Below the pieces are notes generated by a model. The model saw only the letters and a program-made list of their open reading frames with translations, did no database searches and was not told the origin of the DNA. The position numbers were made by a program, and so were the translations under genes. Of a stretch of DNA of 64,000 nucleotides, positions 9,292-17,682 are shown in pieces (the first letter of the stretch is position 1; each line of letters starts with the position of its first letter). Source of the DNA: Streptomyces sp. LUP30 (GTDB lineage Bacteria > Actinomycetota > Actinomycetes > Streptomycetales > Streptomycetaceae); the NCBI RefSeq assembly GCF_001746365.1, contig NZ_MJAJ01000017.1, forward strand, positions 62,001 through 126,000, in the 5' to 3' direction.

Positions 9292-12162
9292 GTGGCTGTT
9301 CAGGAGGTTCTCAAGGCCCTGGGTTCGTGGGAGATCAAGCTGCTCCCGCAGACGCCCCGCGACGTCCTCGACGCCCTCGACTATTTTGGGCATGTCGCGA
9401 TCATCCCTGGCCGGTTGGACCCGGCGCAGTACGGCGACAACTTGCTGACGACCGCCCGCTACGTGGGTGTGCTGCGGACGAAGACGATCGGCGACGACGG
9501 CAGGACGAACGCCCCCCAGGACGATCTCAGCGTAGGCGGCGTCGGCATGGCGTTCTGGCTCGGGGATGAGGACGGCAAGGGCGACGTCTACGAGAACACC
9601 GTCGCCCCCGCCTCCACTTCGTTCGCGACCGCCATCAACATGCTGCTCCCCGCCAGCGGCGCCGTCACCGCAGGCACCATCTACAGCGTGGCCGGACAGT
9701 ACACAGGCAGCCACAGGTATGAATCCCCGCGGACGGCGATCGGCTACGTCTGCGACACCATGTCCACCACCAGCGTCCCCGTCTCGTGGCGGGTCAACGG
9801 GAACGCGACGCTGGACGCGGGCCCGGACAGCAACCTCTTCGTGGTGAACCCGACGTGTGTGATCACGACGAAGGACGCCGGCGAGGACATGAGCCTGCGG
9901 GCGCTCCCTGGCAGCGTGGACGTGACCCGGGATGTGGAGGACTACACCACCCGCGTCGTCCTGCTGGCGGAGGGTGAGGGCACGAGCATCGCGACGGGGG
10001 CGGCGGACGTGTCGCCGGCCACTCCGTACAAGGATCTGCACGGCAATCCGCTGAAGCTGACCCGGCTGATCAGCGAGTCGGATACGGCGTCGACGAACGC
10101 GGCCACGCGGGCGCAGTTGCAGCTGAACCGGTTCACGTCCACGCGGAATTCGCTCACGCTGTCGACGTCGGACTATGACGTGCACGGGTCGTTCGTGGTC
10201 GGGGACCGGGTGTGGGTGTACGACCCCGACTCCGGGCTTGTCGACACGTCGACAGAGATCACGTTCCGCGGCAACCGGATCAACCCGATCAAGTTGCAGG
10301 TCACGGAGACGAACTGGGCTGTCACGGACGCCTACACGGTCGCCTACCGCACCAGCAGTGGCACGTGGATCAACCTGACCGATTACACCGAGTTCGAGAC
10401 CGACGCCACCAGCACTGTCACCGTCGGGGACTTCTCCCGCGCGCTCACCGACGCGTCCACCGAGCCCATCGGCTCCCGCCCCAACGCCGACACCAGCACG
10501 CCCGGCCAGCCCACCCTGATCACCCCGTTCACCGGCGTTGCCTACCTCGACAACCGCGGCTACACCCGGGCCCGCGTCATCCTCTCCTGGAACGCCCCCA
10601 ACAACACCGACGGCTCCACGGTCTTCGACGGCGATCGCTACGAGATCCGCTACGCCGTCGACACCGACATGCTCTACCCCTCCACCTGGGCGCAACTCTC
10701 CGCCGCCCGCTGGCAGGACCTGCAGACCTGGAGCCAGCCTTTCGCCGCGCCGACCGGCAAATGGTCGACGATGGTCGTCAACTGGGACACCACCACCGCC
10801 CAACTCCAGGACCTGTCGCCGGGTGTCGGGTACGACGTACAGATCCGCGCCGTCGACAAGACCGGCAACATCGGCGCCTGGTCGTCCACGACCACGTTCG
10901 TTGCCTCGTCCGACAACCTCCCGCCGTCCACGCCGGCCGCGCCCACGGTGGCTGGCTCGCGGATCGCGGTGCAGGTCACGCACACCCTCGGCAAGAGCTC
11001 CGGAGGTACGTTCAACCTCGAAAGCGACCTGGACCACCTGGAGATCCACGTCTCCTATGAGCCGACGTTCACGCCGACCGCAGCCACGCTGGTGGGGAAG
11101 ACTGCGGCGAACGCGTCGATGATTCAGGCGCAGATCCCCGTCGTGTTCACGGCGCAGATCGAGGAGACGTCCGCCCGCTATGTGCGGGTGGTCGCGGTCG
11201 ACAAGACCGGCAACAAGTCCGGCCCGTCCGACGCCGCTTCGGCGACCGCGCTCCTCATCGACGACGCCCACATCTCCGACCTGACCGTCTCCAAGGTGAC
11301 CGCCGGGACGATCACCGCGGCCTGGGTGATGGCTGGCGAGATCAAGACCGCCGACACTGGGGCGCGCGCCCGGATCTCCGCCAGTGGGTACGAGCTCTAC
11401 GACACGGGCGGCACCCGCACGTTCTTCGCTGACGCTTCCACCGGCAACGTGAGCATCGTCGGGCAGATCGTTTCCGGCACAGCGGGCAAGCGTCTGGAAA
11501 TCAACCCGACCGGCATTCTCCTGCCCGAGATCCGCTTCTATCCGAGCAGCGGAACCGACTACGCGTACATCAACTCCACGTCATCCGGAAGCGACAGCAA
11601 CCTCGGGTTGAACTCGTCACCCTACGATGACGGCGGCGGCACACAGGTCATGTCTCGGGCCTACATGCACACGGTATCTGGGGCCCGTCTAGAGGTGGTG
11701 ACTCTGTCTGGAGAATTGGCCAGGGGCGGGTACGCGACCTGCTTGACCGGATCCTTTGCTTCTGGCCATAGGAGCAGCGGGACCGACGGCGGCACGTTTT
11801 ACGCGAACTCGACGTATGGGCAGGTCGGCTGGAACTTCAGCGACAGCACGAACGCCCAGTACTTCAACTTCTCGTCTGGTAAGACCTACCACATCGGCAA
11901 GTTCGAGAACTACGTTACTGCCGCCTCCAACCAGGGCTTGTTCACTGGCAGCGTCGTGCAAGCTGCGGCCTTCGCAATGACCCTGACCTACGGGCCGACT
12001 ATGGACTCTGCTCCTGTACCGGTCGCGACGTGCGCGGCCGGTAGCTTCGGATCTGCCACACCGACTGTGTGGGGCGTCCAATCTTTTGGAACAACCAATT
12101 TCACCGTCGCCTGGAATAACAGCATGGGAATGCGCGTCAACTTTTGGTGTTTCCGTACCTAA
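9292..12162 (+). CDS. tail tip/fibre protein with fibronectin type III-like domains
   Basis: The protein has 956 residues. The GTG at 9292 lies 9-10 bases after GAGGAGG, which decides the start. The N-terminal 390 residues resemble baseplate or Tal-like hub proteins of actinophages. About residues 400-545 form a fibronectin III-like module (ARVILSWNAPNN, then VQIRAVDKTGNIGAWS), and a second similar module follows. From about 665 there is a fibre-like region that starts LTVSKVTAGTITAAWVMAGE. The last 170 residues have clearly lower GC than the rest, which hints at exchange of the receptor-binding tip. Confidence 0.78.
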   Translation: MAVQEVLKALGSWEIKLLPQTPRDVLDALDYFGHVAIIPGRLDPAQYGDNLLTTARYVGVLRTKTIGDDGRTNAPQDDLSVGGVGMAFWLGDEDGKGDVYENTVAPASTSFATAINMLLPASGAVTAGTIYSVAGQYTGSHRYESPRTAIGYVCDTMSTTSVPVSWRVNGNATLDAGPDSNLFVVNPTCVITTKDAGEDMSLRALPGSVDVTRDVEDYTTRVVLLAEGEGTSIATGAADVSPATPYKDLHGNPLKLTRLISESDTASTNAATRAQLQLNRFTSTRNSLTLSTSDYDVHGSFVVGDRVWVYDPDSGLVDTSTEITFRGNRINPIKLQVTETNWAVTDAYTVAYRTSSGTWINLTDYTEFETDATSTVTVGDFSRALTDASTEPIGSRPNADTSTPGQPTLITPFTGVAYLDNRGYTRARVILSWNAPNNTDGSTVFDGDRYEIRYAVDTDMLYPSTWAQLSAARWQDLQTWSQPFAAPTGKWSTMVVNWDTTTAQLQDLSPGVGYDVQIRAVDKTGNIGAWSSTTTFVASSDNLPPSTPAAPTVAGSRIAVQVTHTLGKSSGGTFNLESDLDHLEIHVSYEPTFTPTAATLVGKTAANASMIQAQIPVVFTAQIEETSARYVRVVAVDKTGNKSGPSDAASATALLIDDAHISDLTVSKVTAGTITAAWVMAGEIKTADTGARARISASGYELYDTGGTRTFFADASTGNVSIVGQIVSGTAGKRLEINPTGILLPEIRFYPSSGTDYAYINSTSSGSDSNLGLNSSPYDDGGGTQVMSRAYMHTVSGARLEVVTLSGELARGGYATCLTGSFASGHRSSGTDGGTFYANSTYGQVGWNFSDSTNAQYFNFSSGKTYHIGKFENYVTAASNQGLFTGSVVQAAAFAMTLTYGPTMDSAPVPVATCAAGSFGSATPTVWGVQSFGTTNFTVAWNNSMGMRVNFWCFRT

Positions 12163-12178
12163 GGGAAGGGGAATTGAC

Positions 12179-12694
12179 ATGCCTGACAAATGGACGATCA
12201 GTGAAACGACTGCCCTCCAGATCGGCGACTCGCCATGCTGGCAGATCACCCTTACCCGCCCTGACGGGAACAAGGTGAACCATGTCATGCCGACGTCTGC
12301 TCTCGATTGGCGGGCCGCCGAATACGGCATCGACCCCACGGACACCGAGGCGCTCATGGAGATCCTCCTCCACGAGCCGTACATGGCGGTGGTCGACGAT
12401 CCGCAGCACGGACCTCAGTACGCCGACAGCGGGCCCGACTTGTGGGCGGCTGACAGCACGGCCACAGCGCGTGAGGCGCATGTCGCCCGCATCAAGGGCT
12501 GCAGCGTCCGTATCGACGTGAAAAACAACAAGGGCCTCGACCCGGTCCGTAACGGGCACCGGCCCGACATGACGCGGATCCGGAAGATGCGCGAGCAGGT
12601 CGACACCAACCGCTGGATCAAAAAGCACGGGGGCCTGCCAGAGCAGCCGCTCCCGCAGACACCCGTCGTCAAGAAGGAGGCCGGTCGTGCCTGA
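12179..12694 (+). CDS. hypothetical tail-associated phage protein
   Basis: The protein has 171 residues. The ATG at 12179 follows GGGAAGGGG. The N-terminus (WQITLTRPDGNKVNHVMPTS) is beta-rich and the C-terminus is Lys/Pro-rich. It overlaps the next gene by 8 bases, between two fibre-type genes, so it is likely co-made with them. It could be a tip component or fibre chaperone. No family was recognised. Confidence 0.6.
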   Translation: MPDKWTISETTALQIGDSPCWQITLTRPDGNKVNHVMPTSALDWRAAEYGIDPTDTEALMEILLHEPYMAVVDDPQHGPQYADSGPDLWAADSTATAREAHVARIKGCSVRIDVKNNKGLDPVRNGHRPDMTRIRKMREQVDTNRWIKKHGGLPEQPLPQTPVVKKEAGRA

Positions 12695-13730
12695 TCCGTC
12701 TACCACCAGGCTGTCCCTGTACAAGTCCAAGTCGGACGGGTCCGAGCTGGTCAACTACACGCAGGACCTCGGCCAGAACTGGGACAAGGTCGATGCTGCG
12801 GCGGGTTTCCAGGCGGTCACCTCGTCGACCCGGCCCTCGTCCCCCTACAGCGGCAAGCCGATCATGGAGACGGACACGTCGTACAGGACGTACTTCTCCA
12901 ACGGCACCAGCCCGGCCAGCGCATCCTGGGTCGAAATCCCCAACGGCAGCGCCACCTACAACAGCACCCTCACCTTCGGCGCCACCAAACAGATCCGCTT
13001 CGGCGCTTCCGGCTCCGCCGCCAACCTCGCCACCCTCACCACCGCCACCACCGACGACATCCTCTCCACCCGCATCACCGGCGACACCGCCTCCCGGTTC
13101 CTCCTCGAAGCCGACGGCGCCATGTGGTGGGGGCCCGGCGGATCCACCTCCGCCGATACCACCATCACCCGCACAGGAGTCGGCCGGCTCACCGTCGGCG
13201 GCACCAACCCCGCCCTGACCATCGGCACCGGCACCCTCCGGCCGATCCCCTCCTCGTCGACCACCGTCGCCAACACTGTCAGTCAGTCCGTTCTCGCCGG
13301 GTACACCATTCCCGCATCCGACGCGGTTGCAGGGGCCGTGTACCGGATCAAGGCGTGGGGCACGCTCGCGGTGACGGGCACGCCGACGATGACGTTCGTA
13401 TGCAAGCTCGGCGGGACAGTCGGCACGGCCATGGCCGTCTTCCCGGCCGTCACGGTCCGCTCGGGCGCAACGGACGGCACGTGGGAGGCCGAGTACTACA
13501 TCGCCTGCGCCACCACGGGCGCCTCGGGGACGTGGTCGCCCATGGCGAAATACACCCACAACTGGCTCACCTCGGCGACCACCTACACACTCGTCGGCCC
13601 GATCACCTCCGCACCCGTCACCCGCGACACCACCATCAGCAACGACATGGTCCTGTGCGCGACCTGGAGTGCCGCGTCTGCATCGAACACGATCACGTGC
13701 CGCGGGTTCACCGCAGGACGCGTCGCCTAA
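12687..13730 (+). CDS. tail fibre/tip protein
   Basis: The protein has 347 residues with a GTG start inside the end of the previous gene and AAGGAGG six bases upstream. The N-terminal 70 residues (YTQDLGQNWDKVDAAAGFQ, then RPSSPYSGKPIMETD) are a pattern common at the front of Streptomyces phage fibre proteins. The rest is Ser/Thr/Ala/Gly-rich beta structure that ends in a beta-sandwich-like domain. It is the last gene of the rightward tail block. Its stop overlaps by 4 bases the stop of a leftward gene, so the two operons converge with no room for a separate terminator. Confidence 0.7.
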   Translation: MPDPSTTRLSLYKSKSDGSELVNYTQDLGQNWDKVDAAAGFQAVTSSTRPSSPYSGKPIMETDTSYRTYFSNGTSPASASWVEIPNGSATYNSTLTFGATKQIRFGASGSAANLATLTTATTDDILSTRITGDTASRFLLEADGAMWWGPGGSTSADTTITRTGVGRLTVGGTNPALTIGTGTLRPIPSSSTTVANTVSQSVLAGYTIPASDAVAGAVYRIKAWGTLAVTGTPTMTFVCKLGGTVGTAMAVFPAVTVRSGATDGTWEAEYYIACATTGASGTWSPMAKYTHNWLTSATTYTLVGPITSAPVTRDTTISNDMVLCATWSAASASNTITCRGFTAGRVA

Positions 13731-13975
13731 GCGCCGTCGCCCATCGGGAACGGCGGCACCGCCGCGAGATCCGGGCCGCCGCTCGCCGGCCTGCTCTCGT
13801 CGGCGGCTTCCTTCAGGCGGGTGTTCTCCTCCTGCGCCTCCGCAAGCTGCCGCTCCAGGAACGCGACGTGCGACCGCGCGAGGAGCATTTCGTCGTGGAG
13901 TTCCCGGCACCGCTGCTGGAAGACCGGGAAGGCGTCCTCGACGGGGATCGTCTGTTTGTCCTGCCGCTGGCCCAT
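13727..13975 (-). CDS. small coiled-coil protein, last gene of the leftward operon
   Basis: The protein has 82 residues. The start ATG overlaps the stop of the glycosyltransferase-like gene upstream (TGATG). Residues 15-60 form a strong coiled coil (HVAFLERQLAEAQEENTRLK) and the C-terminus is Pro/Gly-rich. It has no membrane segment. It may be an oligomerisation partner or scaffold for the enzymes of the operon. The function is unknown. Confidence 0.6.
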   Translation of the reverse strand: MGQRQDKQTIPVEDAFPVFQQRCRELHDEMLLARSHVAFLERQLAEAQEENTRLKEAADESRPASGGPDLAAVPPFPMGDGA

Positions 13976-14838
13976 CAGGCGACCGCCTTGTCTGCGAGGT
14001 CCCGGTACCGGTCCAGGATGTTGGTGGGGTTCAGGAATGCGTGCTGGGTGAAGAAGCTCAGGTGGCTGACGATCGCGTCAGCGCGCACCACGTTCGACGC
14101 GCCGGTGGCGAGCGGCCGGTGGATGGTGTGCCACGACTCCTCCTCATCCGGGACGAGGACGCCCGGCTGCTCCAGTCCGGCGTACATGCTGCCGAGGCTG
14201 GCGAAGCAGGACACGGAGAACTGGGTGCCGGGCGGGAGCTGGAAGTCGTGGTGCAGGTACAGATCCTCGACCGTGCCTGCCTCGATGTGCGACAGCAGCA
14301 GCTCGTGCAGCTTGACCGCGAAGGGGCCGTTGGCCCAGCCGACGGGGTCCATGCAGTACATGCCGACCTCGCCCCACTCGCGGGGGATCTTCCCGCAGGC
14401 CTGGAGGAAGTACGAGCAGATGGCGTTGTTGATGATGATGGGGAACACCGCGGTGGGGGCGGGCATCTCCAGCCGGGCGCGCACGAGGTTCTCGACGGCG
14501 TTCTCGTGCAGGTAGACCAGATCGTCGTCGAGCCTCAAGTAGACCGCGTTGGGGTCGACCATCTCCCGGTAGGCGAGCCCGGTGTACCTCTGCTTGGGGA
14601 GGTTGCCGAGGTCGACACCGTCGGGCCGGTGCTTGAGGTGGAACCAGTCGAACCGTTCGGCGAGTTCGTGAGCGTATGCGATGTCCGTCTCCTGGCCCAC
14701 GGGGTCCGTGTTCATGTACGCCCAGACCTCGTCGATGAGGCCACGGCGGACGTCTCGTTCCAGGTACTTGATCAGGATGCTGTACGTCCGGACTCGTCCG
14801 TAGGGTGTCCAGGCGATGACGGGGCGGCCGTCGATCAT
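13975..14838 (-). CDS. putative glycosyltransferase (GT-A-like)
   Basis: The protein has 287 residues and starts at an ATG that overlaps the previous stop (ATGA). Near residue 100 it has a YLRLDDDLVYLHENAV segment that looks like the DxD metal/nucleotide-sugar site of GT-A enzymes, followed by a Trp/His-rich acceptor-side region (CMDPVGWANGPF). It has no signal peptide or membrane helix, so it is cytoplasmic. It is co-transcribed with two other transferase-like genes and two epimerase-like genes. Assignment to glycan transfer is moderate; the exact family was not identified. Confidence 0.6.
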   Translation of the reverse strand: MIDGRPVIAWTPYGRVRTYSILIKYLERDVRRGLIDEVWAYMNTDPVGQETDIAYAHELAERFDWFHLKHRPDGVDLGNLPKQRYTGLAYREMVDPNAVYLRLDDDLVYLHENAVENLVRARLEMPAPTAVFPIIINNAICSYFLQACGKIPREWGEVGMYCMDPVGWANGPFAVKLHELLLSHIEAGTVEDLYLHHDFQLPPGTQFSVSCFASLGSMYAGLEQPGVLVPDEEESWHTIHRPLATGASNVVRADAIVSHLSFFTQHAFLNPTNILDRYRDLADKAVA

Positions 14839-15071
14839 GGGGTGTCTCCTTCGGTGCTGGCGCGCTGCGCCTTCGGGTCGATGAGGTCGGCGGCGTAGCC
14901 CATGCCATTGAAGAAGTGGTGGCCGCTCTCCAGCGAAGTGGTGCCCCGCTCCGCGCGGATCTGCTCGGCGAGTTCGTGAGTGAAGGCGTCCACCAGTTCT
15001 TGGGCGCGCTCGTCGTCCATGTACAGGTGGTTGTGCGTCATCTCCCGCAGGAGCTCATCACGGGCGCTCAC
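14835..15071 (-). CDS. small hypothetical phage protein
   Basis: The protein has 78 residues. The GTG start shares GTGA with the stop of the upstream glycosyltransferase, which favours it over longer forms. It is acidic and helical (MDDERAQELVDAFTHELAEQ) with a GHHFFNGMGYAADLID segment. No motif was recognised. Tight coupling on both sides suggests it works with the operon. Confidence 0.6.
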   Translation of the reverse strand: MSARDELLREMTHNHLYMDDERAQELVDAFTHELAEQIRAERGTTSLESGHHFFNGMGYAADLIDPKAQRASTEGDTP

Positions 15072-15826
15072 GACGTCCTCCTGCTGGTGCGGTGCTTCGG
15101 CGGCCACTGCCGGGACTCGGCCGTCCATGGCAGGTCGGGGTGCAGGCGGGCGAGGAGGTCGACGGTCGCCGCGTGATGCTCGGCGCGGGCGTCCGACAGT
15201 TGCCCGGGGTGGACGCGCACGAAGTACAGCGGCGTCTCCACCACCGCGTACTGGGTGTATCCGGCCTTCCAGACGCGGATCCACCAGTCCCAATCCTCCG
15301 CCGTCCCGTAGGTGCCGGGCGGGGTCGCCTTCGCGCTGTACCCGCCGAGGGATTCCCATACCTCACGCCGGATGAGGGCCTTGTCGATGAGCGGCGGCCA
15401 CTGCGCGAAGTCATCGAGGGTGGCGTCCGGCAGGCTGGCCTGTACGTGGTCGGCCTCGCCGAACTGCTGCGCATACGGCACCACGAAGTCCCGGCCCCCG
15501 TCCCCGTACATTGCGGCGACGCAGCGGGCGATGCACTCCGGATGCAGCTTGTCGTCTGCGGACGCAGTGAACAACGCCTCACAACCGTCGTCGAGCGCCA
15601 GCCCGGCGGCGGCATTGAGACTGCCGGCCCAACCAAGGCGCTTCCGGTTTCGTTTGAGGCCGGCCCAGCAGTCGGGGTTCTGCTTGAGCCAGTCGTAGGT
15701 GCCGTCGTCGCCGCGGTCTTCGGCGATGTACGTGTGTACGGGGTGGGTCTGGACTCTGAGGCTGCCGAGCATGGTGGCGAGGTACGGCAACGCGTTGCGG
15801 GCGGGGATGATGACGCCGACTTTCAC
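15068..15826 (-). CDS. glycosyltransferase family 2-like protein
   Basis: The protein has 252 residues with a GTG start overlapping the previous stop (GTGA). It opens VGVIIPARNALPYLATMLGS, the usual front of a GT2 Rossmann-like fold. It then has a nucleotide-sugar region with TASADDKLHPECI (metal-binding acidic pair) and, near residue 190, AEDWDWWIRVW, which matches the ED-W catalytic/acceptor motif of GT2 enzymes. It lacks membrane segments. It probably transfers a sugar made by the operon to a phage or host acceptor. Confidence 0.8.
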   Translation of the reverse strand: MKVGVIIPARNALPYLATMLGSLRVQTHPVHTYIAEDRGDDGTYDWLKQNPDCWAGLKRNRKRLGWAGSLNAAAGLALDDGCEALFTASADDKLHPECIARCVAAMYGDGGRDFVVPYAQQFGEADHVQASLPDATLDDFAQWPPLIDKALIRREVWESLGGYSAKATPPGTYGTAEDWDWWIRVWKAGYTQYAVVETPLYFVRVHPGQLSDARAEHHAATVDLLARLHPDLPWTAESRQWPPKHRTSRRTS

Positions 15827-16689
15827 CACTGGTCTCCGATCCAGGCGAGGGTCTGGCGGAGGCCGTCGAGCCAGCTTGTGGTGGGCGTCCAGCCTCGGAC
15901 GGCGGTGATGGCGGTGTTGTCGGTGACGACGCGCTGGAGGTCGCCGGGGAGGCGTTCGTCGTGGACGACGTCCGGGCGGGTGCCGGTGTCTGCTTCCCAC
16001 AGTTTGAGGAGGTCGAGGAGGCTGAGTTCGTTCTCTGCGCCGCCGCCGACGTCGTAGGGCTCGGCGCTGCGGTAGTCGTCGAAGTTCTCTGCGATGTCGA
16101 CGAGGAGCGTGGTGAAGTCGTCGATGTGGAGGATGTCGCGGGATTGGGTGCCGTCGCCGTGGACGGTGATCTGCTGCCGGTTGTAGAGGGCGCGGAGGAA
16201 CCAGGTCACCCAGCCGCTCTCCGCCGTGCCGTCTTGTCCGGGCCCGTAGACGGTGGAGGGGCGGAGGATGACGGACGGCAGGCCGTACAGGTCGTCGTAG
16301 AGGCGGAGGTAGTCCTCGCCGATCCGCTTCGACAGGCCGAGGGGAGCCACCTTGCCGTCGGCGCCCGGGTGCACCTTGACCGTGGACGTGTAGATGACCG
16401 GGATGTTTCCGGCCGCGCGGGCCGCCTGGCAGACGTTGAAGGTGCCGACGGCGTTGTGGTGGAAGTCCCAGCCCGGGTCGCCGAGGCTGACTTGGGTAGA
16501 GCAGGACGCGCCAAGGTGGGCGATGACGTCGGGTTGGGCGGCGTCGACGGTTTGTTGGAAGGCGGGCAGGTCGGTGGTCGGCCGCCCGTGCTTCCTGTCC
16601 ACCCCAGTGACCCGGTGGCCGCGTCGGGTGAGGGCGCGGACGAGGTGGCTGCCGATGAACCCGGACGCCCCGGTGACGAGGATGTTCAC
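15823..16689 (-). CDS. NAD-dependent epimerase/dehydratase-like protein lacking the catalytic Tyr
   Basis: The protein has 288 residues with a GTG start that overlaps the previous stop. It is an extended SDR: VTGASGFIGSHL (residues 5-16) binds NAD, and VYGPGQDG and HGDGTQSRDILHIDD are typical of nucleotide-sugar epimerases. The usual YxxxK catalytic pair reads LGLSK here, with Leu117 in place of Tyr and Lys121 kept. The DNA at this point (CTC codon) is unambiguous. The protein could be a catalytically altered enzyme or a nucleotide-sugar-binding partner of the second epimerase (19043-19993). Confidence 0.82.
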   Translation of the reverse strand: MNILVTGASGFIGSHLVRALTRRGHRVTGVDRKHGRPTTDLPAFQQTVDAAQPDVIAHLGASCSTQVSLGDPGWDFHHNAVGTFNVCQAARAAGNIPVIYTSTVKVHPGADGKVAPLGLSKRIGEDYLRLYDDLYGLPSVILRPSTVYGPGQDGTAESGWVTWFLRALYNRQQITVHGDGTQSRDILHIDDFTTLLVDIAENFDDYRSAEPYDVGGGAENELSLLDLLKLWEADTGTRPDVVHDERLPGDLQRVVTDNTAITAVRGWTPTTSWLDGLRQTLAWIGDQW

Positions 16690-16883
16690 GACTCGGCTGC
16701 CTCCTGCCAGGAGACGCGATCCGGCAGTTTGTCCTCGACCTCGATAGCGACGAGCGCGGCGAGGAAGTGGGCCTGCGCCTGGGCGGCAAGGATCTGACAT
16801 TCCTCTGGCTGGAAGGCAACGCTGGACGCGCAGGAATCAGCGAGGAGCCGCTTCCCCTCACGAAGATGCTCAGGCCCGTTCAC
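16686..16883 (-). CDS. small hypothetical protein
   Basis: The protein has 65 residues. The GTG at 16883 has GAAGGG upstream and leaves a 4-base gap to the previous stop; an in-frame ATG at 16898 is the alternative. The stop overlaps the start of the epimerase-like gene (GTGA). It contains helical Ala/Gln-rich sequence (ILAAQAQAHFLAALVAIEVE). No function is recognised. Confidence 0.55.
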   Translation of the reverse strand: MNGPEHLREGKRLLADSCASSVAFQPEECQILAAQAQAHFLAALVAIEVEDKLPDRVSWQEAAES

Positions 16884-16887
16884 GGCA

Positions 16888-17085
16888 TCACCCTTCATCG
16901 ACGGCCAGCACGTACTGTCCGTCCCCGTCGTCGCCGATCCAGCGCACGGTGTAGAAGTCGCCGTTCGGCAGGGTGACGCTCAGGCTGACGGCATTGAATC
17001 GGCATCCCGTCTCCTTGGTGGCTTCGGTGAGTCGACGTAGTGCGATCGTGGCGAGTACGAGATCGTCTGCGCTGAGGGTGCTCAC
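16888..17085 (-). CDS. small hypothetical protein
   Basis: The protein has 65 residues. The GTG start overlaps the stop of the preceding gene (GTGA). The sequence has a helical front (ADDLVLATIALRRLTEATKE) and a beta-rich, acidic end (DFYTVRWIGDDGDGQYVLAV). No known motif is present. Coupling supports a real gene. Confidence 0.55.
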   Translation of the reverse strand: MSTLSADDLVLATIALRRLTEATKETGCRFNAVSLSVTLPNGDFYTVRWIGDDGDGQYVLAVDEG

Positions 17086-17495
17086 GGCTTCCACCTCTCG
17101 TCGTAGTCCGGGTGTGCGGCGAACGGGGCGGCGAGGAGTCGGAGTGTCCGGCAGGGGTGCCGTTGCGGGCTGCTGCCGCCGTGGGTGGGGTAACCCCAGC
17201 GACCAGTGACGCAGATACCGCAGTCACCATCGTTCACGTCGGGGTGCTCATCGACGATGGCGCGCTTCGCTGCGACGTCGGCGAGGACACGGGACGGGTT
17301 CTGGCGAGCGATATGCTCCGCGACGAGCCAGTTCAGCCCGTCTGCGACGAGCCGGACGCCCGGGAAGGTGTGGACGCTGCACGGCTGGGTCGGGTCGACC
17401 GCATTGCCGATGTACCACGGCCCCGGCGGTGCCTCACGGGCCAGCGCCTCGTCCTCGTCCAGCCGTGCCCGCAGGAACTCCACCAGCCCGCTCAC
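17082..17495 (-). CDS. DUF6221-like protein
   Basis: The protein has 137 residues. It follows the pattern of a conserved Streptomyces family of unknown function: LVEFLRARLDEDEALAREA at the front, a central Trp and HIARQNPSRVLADVAAKRAI, and an end of the type CRTLRLLAAPFAAHPDYDERW with conserved Cys and His. The GTG at 17495 is chosen because the conserved block begins there; it overlaps the previous small gene by about 60 bases. The family is common in Streptomyces phages and mobile elements, with no known role. Confidence 0.65.
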   Translation of the reverse strand: MSGLVEFLRARLDEDEALAREAPPGPWYIGNAVDPTQPCSVHTFPGVRLVADGLNWLVAEHIARQNPSRVLADVAAKRAIVDEHPDVNDGDCGICVTGRWGYPTHGGSSPQRHPCRTLRLLAAPFAAHPDYDERWKP

Positions 17496-17682
17496 GCCGC
17501 CACCTCCGCGCGTGCGAGCCACGACCATGCGGCAGGCTCCAAGTCCTCATCCTCATCCGCGCTGTCGAACTGTCGAACCAGGAGTCCAAGCACCTCTTAC
17601 ACAGCGGGAAGCTGTAGCCGGTCCGGGTCCTCCAACACGCGACGGTCGGACCGCAGCTATCGAGGTTGCAGGCACAGTTCAC
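17434..17682 (-). CDS. small Cys-rich protein
   Basis: The protein has 82 residues, and its GTG shares GTGA with the stop of the glycosyltransferase upstream. The first 35 residues hold six Cys (CACNLDSCG, VACW, PLCKRCL), a probable zinc-binding knuckle. The remainder is Arg/Gly-rich and overlaps the next gene, so the true end may matter little. No family was recognised. Confidence 0.5.
   Translation of the reverse strand: MNCACNLDSCGPTVACWRTRTGYSFPLCKRCLDSWFDSSTARMRMRTWSLPHGRGSHARRWRRERAGGVPAGTAGRGRGAGP

Noticed and set aside
16686..16898. ATG at 16898 as start of the small gene before the epimerase-like gene
   Set aside because: It would overlap the previous gene by 11 bases, while the GTG at 16883 has a better ribosome site. 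I kept the GTG form but the choice is not certain.
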